Part shown: positions 33,665-41,878 of the stretch, one piece after another
Numbering within the stretch: position 1 is the first letter of the stretch
Layout of the letters: each line of letters starts with the position of its first letter
DNA from: Prevotella sp.
GTDB taxonomy: Bacteria > Bacteroidota > Bacteroidia > Bacteroidales > Bacteroidaceae
Direction of reading: 5' to 3'
Length of the DNA stretch: 45,288 nt
Assembly (NCBI GenBank): GCA_017470055.1
Contig: JAFUFD010000047.1
Coordinates: forward strand, 1-45,288
Notes under the pieces: generated by a model
The model's input: only the letters and a program-made list of their open reading frames with translations
What the model was told of the DNA's origin: nothing
Database searches by the model: none
Made by a program: the position numbers and the translations under genes

Positions 33665-35580
33665 GACAATGGCTCACTAAGATATGGTCCCCGTTGCTGG
33701 CAGTGTTGTGGAACCTGCTGCTAGTCTATCTGGTCTACCAGATAGCACGACTGGCGTATTACTGGGAGAATGCGGCATATCTCTCATATTCATGGGATGT
33801 CTTTTGTGGAGGACTCCTCTTCGATACCTCCGCCATCCTCTATACCAATGTCCTCTATGTGGTGTTGATGCTCTTTCCTTTGCATTGGAAGGAGAACAAA
33901 CGCTATCATCAGGTTTGCAAGTGGCTGTTCGTTCTTGTTAACAGTATTGCCCTTGCCGTCAATCTTGCCGACTCTGTCTATTTCCGATACACCATGCGTC
34001 GAACCACGACGACCGTCTTTGAGGAATTCTCCAACGAGGGTAACCTGGGTAGTATCATTGGGGTGGAGTTCCTCAGTCACTGGTATCTGGTACTGCTGTT
34101 CGCTGTCGTGGTATTTGCCCTTTGGAAATGCTATGCCATACCCTCCCTGCAGAAGAAGGTTGTTTGGTGGCAATATGACATCGCCTGTCTTTTGTCTTTG
34201 TTGCTTATCGCTCCTTTCTGTGTGGCGGGAATGCGAGGGGGCTTTACGACGGCTGTACGTCCTATCACCCTGTCGAATGCGAATCAATATGTGGAGCGTC
34301 CGACAGATGCGGCATTGGTGCTGAACACGCCCTTCTCGTTGATTCGCTCTATCGGCAAGAGTGTGTTCGTTATTCCTCAGTACTTTGACAACGAAAGGGA
34401 GTTGGAGGCAATATATTCTCCGATACATACTGGGGGCACAGGTGCATCTGGTTTCCTCCCCAAAAACGTAGTCGTTCTCATTGTCGAAAGTTTTGGGAGA
34501 GAGTATATCGGTGCTTTGAACAAAGACTTGGAGGGTGGGAGATACAAAGGGTATACCCCTTGTGTCGACTCGTTGATTGCCAAAAGCACGACATTCCGTT
34601 ATAGTTTCTGCAATGGGCGAAAGAGCATTGACGGTATGCCCAGCATTCTCTCTAGCATCCCGATGTTCATAGAGCCGTTTATCCTTACCCCCGCTTCCAT
34701 GAACGACTATACAGGTCTGGCAGGCATCTTGGGGGCTGAGGGTTATGAGACCGCCTTCTTCCATGGTGCGCAGAATGGCTCGATGGGTTTTCAGGCCTTT
34801 GCACAGAAAACGGGTTTCCAGCACTATTACGGTCGAACGGAATATGAGGCAGCCAAAGGCACGTCAGACTTCGATGGTACTTGGGCTATCTGGGATGAGC
34901 CTTTCCTGCAGTATTATGCGGAGGAGATGGGTAAGATGAGACAGCCCTTTATGACTGCAGTCTTCACTGCCTCCAGCCATCATCCTTTCGTGGTGCCAGA
35001 GAAATACAAAACACAATTCCCAGAGGAGCATCTCGCCATCCAGAAGTGTATCCGCTATACGGATATGGCAATCGGCAAGTTTCTCGAGGCGGCAAGCCGT
35101 CAACCCTGGTATGAGAACACGATCTTTGTCCTTACCAGCGACCATACCAATATGAGTGATCATGCGGAATACCAAACCGACTTAGGAGGTTTCTGCTCTC
35201 CAATTATGATTTTTGAGCCAAGTAATCCCACTGGCGAGATACAAGATAAGGTCGCCCAACAAATAGATATCCTGCCTACCATTCTCGGGATGCTGGGTTA
35301 CGACAAGCCGTATTTCGGCTTTGGTATCGATGTGCTGAACACACCCAAGGAAGATACTTGGGCTGTCAACTATCTGAATGGTGTCTATCAGTATGTGAAA
35401 AATGGCTATGTTCTCCAGTTTGATGGAACACAGACACATGCCGTCTATCGCCTTGACGACCATCTAATGCAGCATAACCTGAAAGGGAAGATTAAAGAGC
35501 AAAGAAAGATGGAACGGGAACTCAAGGCGATAATCCAGCAATATATGTCTCGTATGCGAGAGAACCGATTACTCCCTTGA
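33661..35580 (+). CDS. LTA-synthase-like sulfatase-fold enzyme, Ser at nucleophile site
   Basis: A paralog of 639 residues with the same layout: N-terminal helices to about 190, then the hydrolase-fold domain with E276 (VVLIVESFGREY), S322 in NGRKSIDGMPSILSSIP at the nucleophile position, and D494-H495 (LTSDHTN). Length and motif spacing are normal for COG1368. Having two tandem members suggests either different headgroups or successive steps. It ends the miaB operon; the next gene is convergent 11 bp away. Confidence 0.88.
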   Translation: MRQWLTKIWSPLLAVLWNLLLVYLVYQIARLAYYWENAAYLSYSWDVFCGGLLFDTSAILYTNVLYVVLMLFPLHWKENKRYHQVCKWLFVLVNSIALAVNLADSVYFRYTMRRTTTTVFEEFSNEGNLGSIIGVEFLSHWYLVLLFAVVVFALWKCYAIPSLQKKVVWWQYDIACLLSLLLIAPFCVAGMRGGFTTAVRPITLSNANQYVERPTDAALVLNTPFSLIRSIGKSVFVIPQYFDNERELEAIYSPIHTGGTGASGFLPKNVVVLIVESFGREYIGALNKDLEGGRYKGYTPCVDSLIAKSTTFRYSFCNGRKSIDGMPSILSSIPMFIEPFILTPASMNDYTGLAGILGAEGYETAFFHGAQNGSMGFQAFAQKTGFQHYYGRTEYEAAKGTSDFDGTWAIWDEPFLQYYAEEMGKMRQPFMTAVFTASSHHPFVVPEKYKTQFPEEHLAIQKCIRYTDMAIGKFLEAASRQPWYENTIFVLTSDHTNMSDHAEYQTDLGGFCSPIMIFEPSNPTGEIQDKVAQQIDILPTILGMLGYDKPYFGFGIDVLNTPKEDTWAVNYLNGVYQYVKNGYVLQFDGTQTHAVYRLDDHLMQHNLKGKIKEQRKMERELKAIIQQYMSRMRENRLLP

Positions 35581-35591
35581 CGGCTTGCTTT

Positions 35592-36170
35592 TCAAAGGTT
35601 CACGTAAACACCGAAGGTGATATCATCAATGATGTTGAAACTGAAGGTGTCGTTCTTTAGTTTCATACCGTTGTTCTTCATCCAAGAGTGCTCATAACCG
35701 ATACCACCCAGATGACCTGTCAACCCCACTTTATCATTGATGGCGAATCGCAAGCCAGGATTGATGCCCACCCCCATCGTATGCAAGGCGTCATCATAGT
35801 TTGACTTTGAGAGAGCACTATAATAGATTCCTCCATCAGCAAAGAAGGAGAATTTTCCTGCTTTATAGAAAGTGTATCTTACAAAAGGCTCAATGCGGAA
35901 CCTGTTATAGTTGCCTATCACTGTTTGGTCAATGAGTTGCGTCTCTGCGTTGTCGAAGTGCGCATATCCCAGTCTCAGAGCGACAGCCCATTTGTCGTTG
36001 AAGGAATATCCTATCTCTGGATTTATCTCAAATGAGTTTTTAGAGTCCATCTTAAAGTCGCCTACTTTTGTACTGCTTAACTTCAGTCCGATTTCTCCTC
36101 CCACCCATATCTGTGCATTGGCATTGGCAGATATGATGGCGCACATGAAAATAAAAAGTAATTTCTTCAT
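35592..36170 (-). CDS. Outer-membrane beta-barrel protein (OmpX-like)
   Basis: This 192-residue protein has a signal peptide (LLFIFMCAIISANANA). Eight or so amphipathic strands follow (AVALRLGYAHF, IEPFVRYTFYKAGKFSFFADGGIYY, INPGLRFAINDKVGLTGHLGGIGYEHSW) and a terminal strand ITFGVYVNL. The size fits a small eight-stranded barrel. The function cannot be read. It is the last gene of a leftward operon with the CotH, acyltransferase and GT32 genes. Confidence 0.82.
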   Translation of the reverse strand: MKKLLFIFMCAIISANANAQIWVGGEIGLKLSSTKVGDFKMDSKNSFEINPEIGYSFNDKWAVALRLGYAHFDNAETQLIDQTVIGNYNRFRIEPFVRYTFYKAGKFSFFADGGIYYSALSKSNYDDALHTMGVGINPGLRFAINDKVGLTGHLGGIGYEHSWMKNNGMKLKNDTFSFNIIDDITFGVYVNL

Positions 36171-36185
36171 ATTGTCTGTTATTTA

Positions 36186-37472
36186 TTATAGATTCTCAAT
36201 AGCATTGTCCAGCCATGCGTATTTTTGGCTGAAAGCCTTCTTCAGTTGTTGAACGGCATCATGGAAACCAAGGTAGGTGTCCCCATTGATGTTATTGGTT
36301 ACAGGCCACATGGGTGCATTCAACTGGTCGGAAAGTTCCAGTTGCCGTTCTATTTGGTCAATATAGTCACAGATATGTGTCTGTAGTCCTTTGTCTCTCA
36401 CCGCTCTCCACCGCTCTTTCACCAGTTGACGGAAAGCATTGTCTTTGAAAAGGCGTGGATAGTATACGTTGGTGAAAATGGTGAATTGCTGGCTATACGC
36501 AGGAATAAAGGTGTTATAGTCAAAGTCCCAGACAGGACCCGCTTTCATTTTCGCTATACCCTCTGCCGTGTCCTGATCTTTATGCATTATACAACTGTAT
36601 GGGTATTGCGGTTCTGCGTTCATAGTCAACTCATGTACCAACCACCAGTCTGCGAAGGTATTTAAGTCCATGTAGCGTGTGAAGTCACGGTTGGCGAAAC
36701 GTGTCTCGTCATACAGAGCGTCCTCCATCTCATTCACGTAGTTGCGGATGTACTCAAACTGCGCGTCATTCACCTCGTCAGGATCCTTACACTGCCAAGG
36801 CATCTGCGCCCGGTCTGACATAAAGCGGAAATCCTCATCGAAGTGTGCGTCAATCTCCATAATGAATCCGCCTGTGACGCCAAGTCCTGAGGTGGCGTCC
36901 TCGTCCAGTTCTGCGATATTGACCCGGTTCTCGTCTACCTTGATTTGCTCGCAGAGGTAATAGTTGCCTAAGTGTTTGCCATTAAGGAATAGTTCCACGA
37001 ACTGCCCATGGGGTGTATACTCCAAGGAGGGCATCTGTCGGGCAATCTCAAAGGCAATCTCGTTTCGCATCATCGTACGGTCTATCCAGTTGGCAAGTAG
37101 ACACCACCGCTTATGCTTGGGCATCCCCAAGATTTTGTTCTTCTTGTCCAGTTTCAGGGCGTATGGTTTTTTAGGGAATCCCCATGTGGAATTACCACGT
37201 CCCTTGATACTGAGTGCCCCTTGATAGTCAATACTCCCGTCCGTATTATAAATCGTCATTTGCGCCCCAGCCATCCACTCACTTTTGCTGGTGACCTCTT
37301 GCTGGTCAGGTGTCGTGATCTCCACTTTAGGCAGGTTGGTATTCACATCCTCCATACCGAACGCAAAGGAGGGTTTATAAGAAAGGGGGTCGGCGTTGTT
37401 GCCACATGAACATAATGCCATGCAAACTACAACAAACAGCACTATGAATTTATCATTATTATTTCTCATCAT
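36186..37472 (-). CDS. CotH kinase-domain lipoprotein
   Basis: A protein of 428 residues with a lipobox ending at Cys23 (VVVCMALCSC). CotH-family motifs appear in order: LSIKGRGNSTWGFPKKPYALKL (86-107), the HKRWCLLANWIDRTMMRNEIAFEIAR helix, YYLCEQIKVDENRVNI, GGFIMEID and GPVWDFDYN. CotH-domain proteins are atypical protein kinases, and secreted versions in Bacteroidetes are uncharacterised. The lipoprotein would sit on the outer membrane or surface. It is separated from the acyltransferase and OMP genes by 4 and 15 bp. Confidence 0.88.
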   Translation of the reverse strand: MMRNNNDKFIVLFVVVCMALCSCGNNADPLSYKPSFAFGMEDVNTNLPKVEITTPDQQEVTSKSEWMAGAQMTIYNTDGSIDYQGALSIKGRGNSTWGFPKKPYALKLDKKNKILGMPKHKRWCLLANWIDRTMMRNEIAFEIARQMPSLEYTPHGQFVELFLNGKHLGNYYLCEQIKVDENRVNIAELDEDATSGLGVTGGFIMEIDAHFDEDFRFMSDRAQMPWQCKDPDEVNDAQFEYIRNYVNEMEDALYDETRFANRDFTRYMDLNTFADWWLVHELTMNAEPQYPYSCIMHKDQDTAEGIAKMKAGPVWDFDYNTFIPAYSQQFTIFTNVYYPRLFKDNAFRQLVKERWRAVRDKGLQTHICDYIDQIERQLELSDQLNAPMWPVTNNINGDTYLGFHDAVQQLKKAFSQKYAWLDNAIENL

Positions 37473-37476
37473 TGTC

Positions 37477-38442
37477 TTATTTTTGAGATTTCGCTATCAC
37501 TTTTCCATCAATCACCTCATACTGCTTATTGAATTCCTCATGCGTGCGGCTCCATCGATTGTGACTCCATAACCAGAACTCTGGAGCCCTTTGAATACTT
37601 TCCTCCAACATCTGATAATAGATGTCTGTGATTTGATACTCCGCCATCTTTTGGGGCTCACGGGTTATCAACTTAAACTCAGCCTCGTAGTAACCACGCT
37701 TGATGCGCCTGACATCCATATAGAAAACAGCATGGTTGACCTTTCGGACAATGCGCTCTGTACCTGTCAGCACTGGGGTGTCATGATGCAAGAAGTTCAC
37801 CCAGTGATGTATATTGGTCCAATAGGGCTTTTGATCCGAGATATAGCCGATGACTACAGGCTGTTCCTCTTTGCGGTACTCTAAAATCTTACGTAGCGTG
37901 TCCTGCATGGAGATGCAGATGGCTCCTAACCGTTGGCGCAGATGCAGGAAGAGAAGGTCTGTGCATAGATTCTCCATCGGATGGTATATCTGTCCGCACT
38001 GTGCTTTGGGTGTTACCCATAAAGGCAAAGAGGTGATCCACTCCCAGTTGCCGTAATGTCCAAGATAGACGGCACACGACTGTCCGCTGTTTATGACCTC
38101 ATCGACAAGTGCTGTACCTTTGAAGACCATGCGCTTCTTAAGGTTCCCCTTGCTGATGGTCATCAACTTGACGCTCTCCACCAGATAGTCGCAGAACCAA
38201 TGGTAGAACGCACGTTCTATTTTCTGGATTTCCTGTTCTGTCTTTTCTGGGAAGGATGTCTCTAAGTTTCTCCGTACCACCCTACGGCGATATTTTACGA
38301 TGCGATACAAGATGTAATAGATTATATCACTGAACACATAATGCATCCTTAGGGGTATGAGTGAGAATACATACCAAAAACCTAACAGTATATAGTATGC
38401 CGTATACTTTAATGCCCTGTATCGCTCCTTATTATATCCCAT
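37477..38442 (-). CDS. LpxL/HtrB-like lysophospholipid acyltransferase
   Basis: This 321-residue protein has an N-terminal hydrophobic anchor (YTAYYILLGFWYVFSLIPLRM). The HxxxxE acyltransferase motif is GHYGNWEW (H129, E134), and the block YRKEEQPVVIGYISDQKPYW is typical of secondary lipid A acyltransferases. It probably adds an acyl chain to lipid A or a related glycolipid at the inner membrane. It overlaps the GT32 gene by 11 bp. Confidence 0.9.
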   Translation of the reverse strand: MGYNKERYRALKYTAYYILLGFWYVFSLIPLRMHYVFSDIIYYILYRIVKYRRRVVRRNLETSFPEKTEQEIQKIERAFYHWFCDYLVESVKLMTISKGNLKKRMVFKGTALVDEVINSGQSCAVYLGHYGNWEWITSLPLWVTPKAQCGQIYHPMENLCTDLLFLHLRQRLGAICISMQDTLRKILEYRKEEQPVVIGYISDQKPYWTNIHHWVNFLHHDTPVLTGTERIVRKVNHAVFYMDVRRIKRGYYEAEFKLITREPQKMAEYQITDIYYQMLEESIQRAPEFWLWSHNRWSRTHEEFNKQYEVIDGKVIAKSQK

Positions 38443-39193
38443 GTTGTCGGTGCTTCTTACTAAGTTTGAAAAACCTGCGAACTTTCTCCCAAGGAGTCAG
38501 GTGCCAAGAGTGGGCACACATGTGAATGGCGTAACTATTCTTGGTGACTTCGTGCTTGTTGCCGGCAAACGTCTCAGAGGGGTAGATATGGATTCGCTCT
38601 GGCAGTTGCTGGTCAATATCTTTGTAGACGAAACCCTTTGACTCTGCCACTCTCGCATAGATATAAGGTGAGAGGACATCAGTGCGCAGTGCCCCGTCTT
38701 CTTTCACGAAATGTTTGTCTTGATACCAGTCAAGCACTTCTTTCACGAACGGGCAACCTGGCTCTGCTCCCATGATAGCCGCCTGTATCTGAATACCCTG
38801 TATAAAGACATCCTCCGTACGGTGCCCCTCATCGTCCAGATAGCGCAAGGAATCGCATTTCTCTATCTGAATAGGGTGATACTCCATACTGGAGAAAAAG
38901 GAGTTGTCAAGGAAATCGTCAAACCGTTTCAGCAAGATAACATCGGAATCGAGATAGATGCCCCCTTCGGTATAAAGAGCATACATTCGGATATAATCGG
39001 CAGCAAAGGCCCATTTATGTGCATCAAATGCTTCTTTGACGTATGGGACAGAGTTGATATCGAAATTCTCAGTACTCCATCGGATAATCTCATAGTCAGG
39101 GTGTGTCTTCTGCCAAGTATCCATACATTTCCTTATTTTTTGAGGAAATGGGTCATTACTTAACCAACAGTAGTGTATCTTCTTTGGAATCAT
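38432..39193 (-). CDS. GT32-family glycosyltransferase
   Basis: A protein of 253 residues. The start IPKKIHYCWLSNDPFP and the block WAFAADYIRMYALYTEGGIYLDSDVIL with the DxD motif (D82, D84) are diagnostic of the GT32 / capsular polysaccharide synthesis family. The catalytic domain is complete; a C-terminal basic tail may contact membrane. It is the first gene of the leftward envelope operon. Sugar donor and acceptor are unknown. Confidence 0.9.
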   Translation of the reverse strand: MIPKKIHYCWLSNDPFPQKIRKCMDTWQKTHPDYEIIRWSTENFDINSVPYVKEAFDAHKWAFAADYIRMYALYTEGGIYLDSDVILLKRFDDFLDNSFFSSMEYHPIQIEKCDSLRYLDDEGHRTEDVFIQGIQIQAAIMGAEPGCPFVKEVLDWYQDKHFVKEDGALRTDVLSPYIYARVAESKGFVYKDIDQQLPERIHIYPSETFAGNKHEVTKNSYAIHMCAHSWHLTPWEKVRRFFKLSKKHRQHGI

Positions 39194-39215
39194 CTTGATG
39201 AAGTGGTTTCGGATG

Positions 39216-39223
39216 CAAAGTTA
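39216..39223 (-). promoter_or_regulatory. -7 box (TAACTTTG) of the GT32 operon
   Basis: The reverse strand reads TAACTTTGCATCCG, 22 nt before the ATG at 39193. Confidence 0.6.
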
Positions 39224-39295
39224 ATGAAAAGTTTGGAAACTAACAATAATAATAAGGTTTTCTGTTATTAAATTGTCTATATAAATAAATTTTTG

Positions 39296-39303
39296 TACTT
39301 TTG
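39296..39303 (+). promoter_or_regulatory. -7 box (TACTTTTG) of the GT25-GT90-GT11 cassette
   Basis: TACTTTTGTCACC lies 31 nt before the ATG at 39335. The 141-bp divergent gap is otherwise AT-rich with nothing else recognisable. Confidence 0.55.
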
Positions 39304-39334
39304 TCACCGATAAATTAGTTAGTAGAAATATAAT

Positions 39335-40063
39335 ATGTCAGAGATACAAGTGCTTGTCATTCACGTCCGCGGACATGAAGACCGTAGGAGATTCATCCAG
39401 AAACAGTTGGACAAACTGGGATTTCCTTATGAGTTCATCCTCGATGGGAATGTAGAAGACCTTACACCGGAAGTTCTTGACCGTTATTTTATTGACAATG
39501 GAAAACCGGATACGATGTACGGTTCATTTCCTCGTACGAGTTGTGCTTATAAAGAATTTCTGGCTTATAAATATATTCTTGATAACAATCTTGAGGGTGC
39601 TTTAATATTAGAGGATGATATACGGCTTTTTGATAATTTTACTAATTTATTCCTCAAAAGTATTGATGAGTATACAGAAGAACACTCTGAAGAATCTTTT
39701 ATTGCAAATTATGAAGAGAGCAGCCTTTTGTTAGTTCCCAAAAGTAGAAGAGAAAAGGGAAAGATTTTGTATCCTGCTCAACGTGACCGTTTTACAGGTT
39801 GCTACTATTTAAATTGTAAGGCTGCGGAATGTATTTTGTCATACGTTAATAGAAATAGATGCGATATACCATTAGATAGATTTCTTAGCAAATTGATAGA
39901 AATGGGGCTAATACAATATTACTGGAGTCATCCATGTTTGGCATGCCAGTGCAGTGCTGACGGTTCTATGCCGACAACCATCCCCACAAAACCTCGTCCT
40001 TGGAAACGTCTAAAGTGGTTTTATAAACGTATCTACAAACACCTGCTCTACTATTTTCGCTGA
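39335..40063 (+). CDS. GT25-family glycosyltransferase (LPS-type)
   Basis: This protein of 242 residues opens with VLVIHVRGHEDRRRFIQKQLDKLGFPYEFILDG, the standard start of GT25 (glycosyltransferase involved in LPS biosynthesis). The acidic motif is ALILEDDIRLF (E93-D94-D95), and YYLNCKAAECIL is also seen. The coding sequence is visibly AT-richer than the flanking operons. Its stop overlaps the next start by one base. Donor and acceptor unknown. Confidence 0.88.
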   Translation: MSEIQVLVIHVRGHEDRRRFIQKQLDKLGFPYEFILDGNVEDLTPEVLDRYFIDNGKPDTMYGSFPRTSCAYKEFLAYKYILDNNLEGALILEDDIRLFDNFTNLFLKSIDEYTEEHSEESFIANYEESSLLLVPKSRREKGKILYPAQRDRFTGCYYLNCKAAECILSYVNRNRCDIPLDRFLSKLIEMGLIQYYWSHPCLACQCSADGSMPTTIPTKPRPWKRLKWFYKRIYKHLLYYFR

Positions 40064-41058
40064 TGATGGATAAAAGGAAACTTTATTATATGCTGCACAG
40101 TGGCAAGAATAGTAATCTGAAATATTATCTCAGAAGTTATTTGAGAGAATATACACCCAAAGTTTTCTCCCAAATGCGACTCAAGGGTTTGTTAATTCAG
40201 ATGGACGAACGTGCCGACAAAGACTATATCTTGCAACGGGTGGACTATTATTGTAAGTTACAAAGAGACAGTGTTTTTGATGGCAATACATGGGAAAAGA
40301 AGGCTGTTCGTCTTTGTGACCAGCGGATAACAGGACAGAAGACCTATTATTTCGACTCCATGGAGTATGCTCGTTACTTTAACCAAGACCTGCGTTGGAT
40401 TCTTGATGAGGGCGACAAGCCCTATGTGGCTCCTGAGCCTGCTATCGTTAAAAATCGTCCTTTGGTCGATAACAATCAGAATTCTGTGTTGCTAAATATG
40501 GATAAGAATCGTCATTTCCTTTTTGTAGACGATAAAAAGGAATGGAGAGATAAACAAGATATAGCCATCTTTCGGGGTGATTTGGGACCACGTAAGGAAA
40601 ATAGAGATGTTTTTATGAAACGCTGGATAGGACATCCTATGGTCGATGCCGCGTCTACTAACCGTTCAGAGGAACATCCAGAGTGGCAAAAAGAGAAAAT
40701 GACCATCGGGGAGCATTTAGACTATAAGTTTATCATGTCGTTAGAGGGCAATGATGTTGCCTCTAATCTGAAATGGGTCATGTCGTCTAATTCTATTGCT
40801 GTGACTCCCAGACACACTCAGGAAACATGGTTCATGGAGGGGAAACTCATTCCCAATTACCATTATATAGAAATAAAAGATGATTTCTCTGATTTAGAAG
40901 AACGCCTAATCTATTATATAGAGCATCCCGAGGAGGCTGAGGCTATTATCCAGCATGCCCATGAGTGGGTGGATCAATTCTGTGACAAGAAGCGTGAGAG
41001 ACTCATCTCACTCCTGGTGTTAAAGAAATATTTTGAAATTACTAATCAAGATTCCTGA
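40063..41058 (+). CDS. GT90-family (CAP10-like) glycosyltransferase
   Basis: A 331-residue protein. IAIFRGDLGPRKENRDVFMKRW, YKFIMSLEGNDVASNLKWVMSSNSIAVTP and ETWFMEGKLIPNYHYIEIKDDFSDLEERL are the core blocks of GT90 (CAP10-like) enzymes, which often act on lipopolysaccharide O-chains in Bacteroidales. There is no membrane segment. An alternative start is the second Met. It is linked to both neighbours by single-base stop/start overlaps, so the three genes form one transcript. Confidence 0.85.
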   Translation: MMDKRKLYYMLHSGKNSNLKYYLRSYLREYTPKVFSQMRLKGLLIQMDERADKDYILQRVDYYCKLQRDSVFDGNTWEKKAVRLCDQRITGQKTYYFDSMEYARYFNQDLRWILDEGDKPYVAPEPAIVKNRPLVDNNQNSVLLNMDKNRHFLFVDDKKEWRDKQDIAIFRGDLGPRKENRDVFMKRWIGHPMVDAASTNRSEEHPEWQKEKMTIGEHLDYKFIMSLEGNDVASNLKWVMSSNSIAVTPRHTQETWFMEGKLIPNYHYIEIKDDFSDLEERLIYYIEHPEEAEAIIQHAHEWVDQFCDKKRERLISLLVLKKYFEITNQDS

Positions 41059-41876
41059 TGATATTCGCAAGAGATAAAGCCCAAATGTGCAACAATCTGT
41101 TGCAGTATGCCCATGTCTATGCATGGGGTAGAGAGCATGGACGAAAAGTTATCTCCATGCGTTTCAGTTATAAGTACCAATACTTCCATATCTGCCATAC
41201 CAATTTGACAGGTTTTGGCTGGTATCTTCTTGCTAAGTATCTTGCAGCGCTTAAACTTCTGCCTACAGCAAATTTCAAGCATGCTGAGTGTGACCACCAT
41301 GCCTTAGAGCAGAAAATGCTACGCCATCGACATGTCGTAGTGAGTGGCTGGTATGTACGCTATTATGATCTATTCCTAAAATATCGTGATGAAATATGCG
41401 ATCTCTTTCGTATTGATAAACAATATACTGAATCCGTTAGAAAAGAAATGGCTCAATGGAAAGGGGTGAAATTAGGAGTCCATATACGCAGGGGTGATTA
41501 TGCGATATGGAAGGATGGTATTTATTTTTATTCAGACAAACAATATGCTACTGCTATCAACCAATTTACCTCTCTGATGCCTAATAAAATCATAGACATT
41601 TATCTCTCTACAAACGATACTGAAGTTTCCCAAAAGAAGTATGAGCAAATGATTGATAATGAAAGAGTACGAGTTCATCTTTTAGGGGGTTCCCCAGTTG
41701 AAGACCTCTTTATGCTCTCAGAATGTGATTTTATTATTGGTCCACCTAGCACATTTTCATTAGTCGCTGCGATGTATCGGGATATTCCATTATGTAGAAT
41801 GGATATGGTAAAATTAGACCAGTTTTCTCTTTCCGATTTTAGACTTTTTGATTATTGGTTTAGAAATCTTGTTTAA
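41058..41876 (+). CDS. Alpha-1,2-fucosyltransferase-like enzyme (GT11-type)
   Basis: This protein of 272 residues has the hallmark LGVHIRRGDYAIW (H142-RR-D) of GT11 alpha-1,2-fucosyltransferases. The later blocks IIDIYLSTNDTEVSQKKYEQM and DLFMLSECDFIIGPPSTFSLVAAMYRDIPLC are also typical. The N-terminus (AQMCNNLLQYAHVYAWGREHGRKV) is a variant of the usual GGLGNQMFQYA loop, so exact donor and linkage are less certain. It is the last gene of the GT cassette; its end lies 2 bp from the convergent GT87 gene. Confidence 0.78.
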   Translation: MIFARDKAQMCNNLLQYAHVYAWGREHGRKVISMRFSYKYQYFHICHTNLTGFGWYLLAKYLAALKLLPTANFKHAECDHHALEQKMLRHRHVVVSGWYVRYYDLFLKYRDEICDLFRIDKQYTESVRKEMAQWKGVKLGVHIRRGDYAIWKDGIYFYSDKQYATAINQFTSLMPNKIIDIYLSTNDTEVSQKKYEQMIDNERVRVHLLGGSPVEDLFMLSECDFIIGPPSTFSLVAAMYRDIPLCRMDMVKLDQFSLSDFRLFDYWFRNLV

Positions 41877-41878
41877 GT

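Noticed and set aside
33790-34824. A leftward open frame of 344 codons within the second LTA-synthase-like gene
   Set aside because: Antisense to a clear enzyme with intact metal motifs; no recognisable domain and no promoter or start signal.
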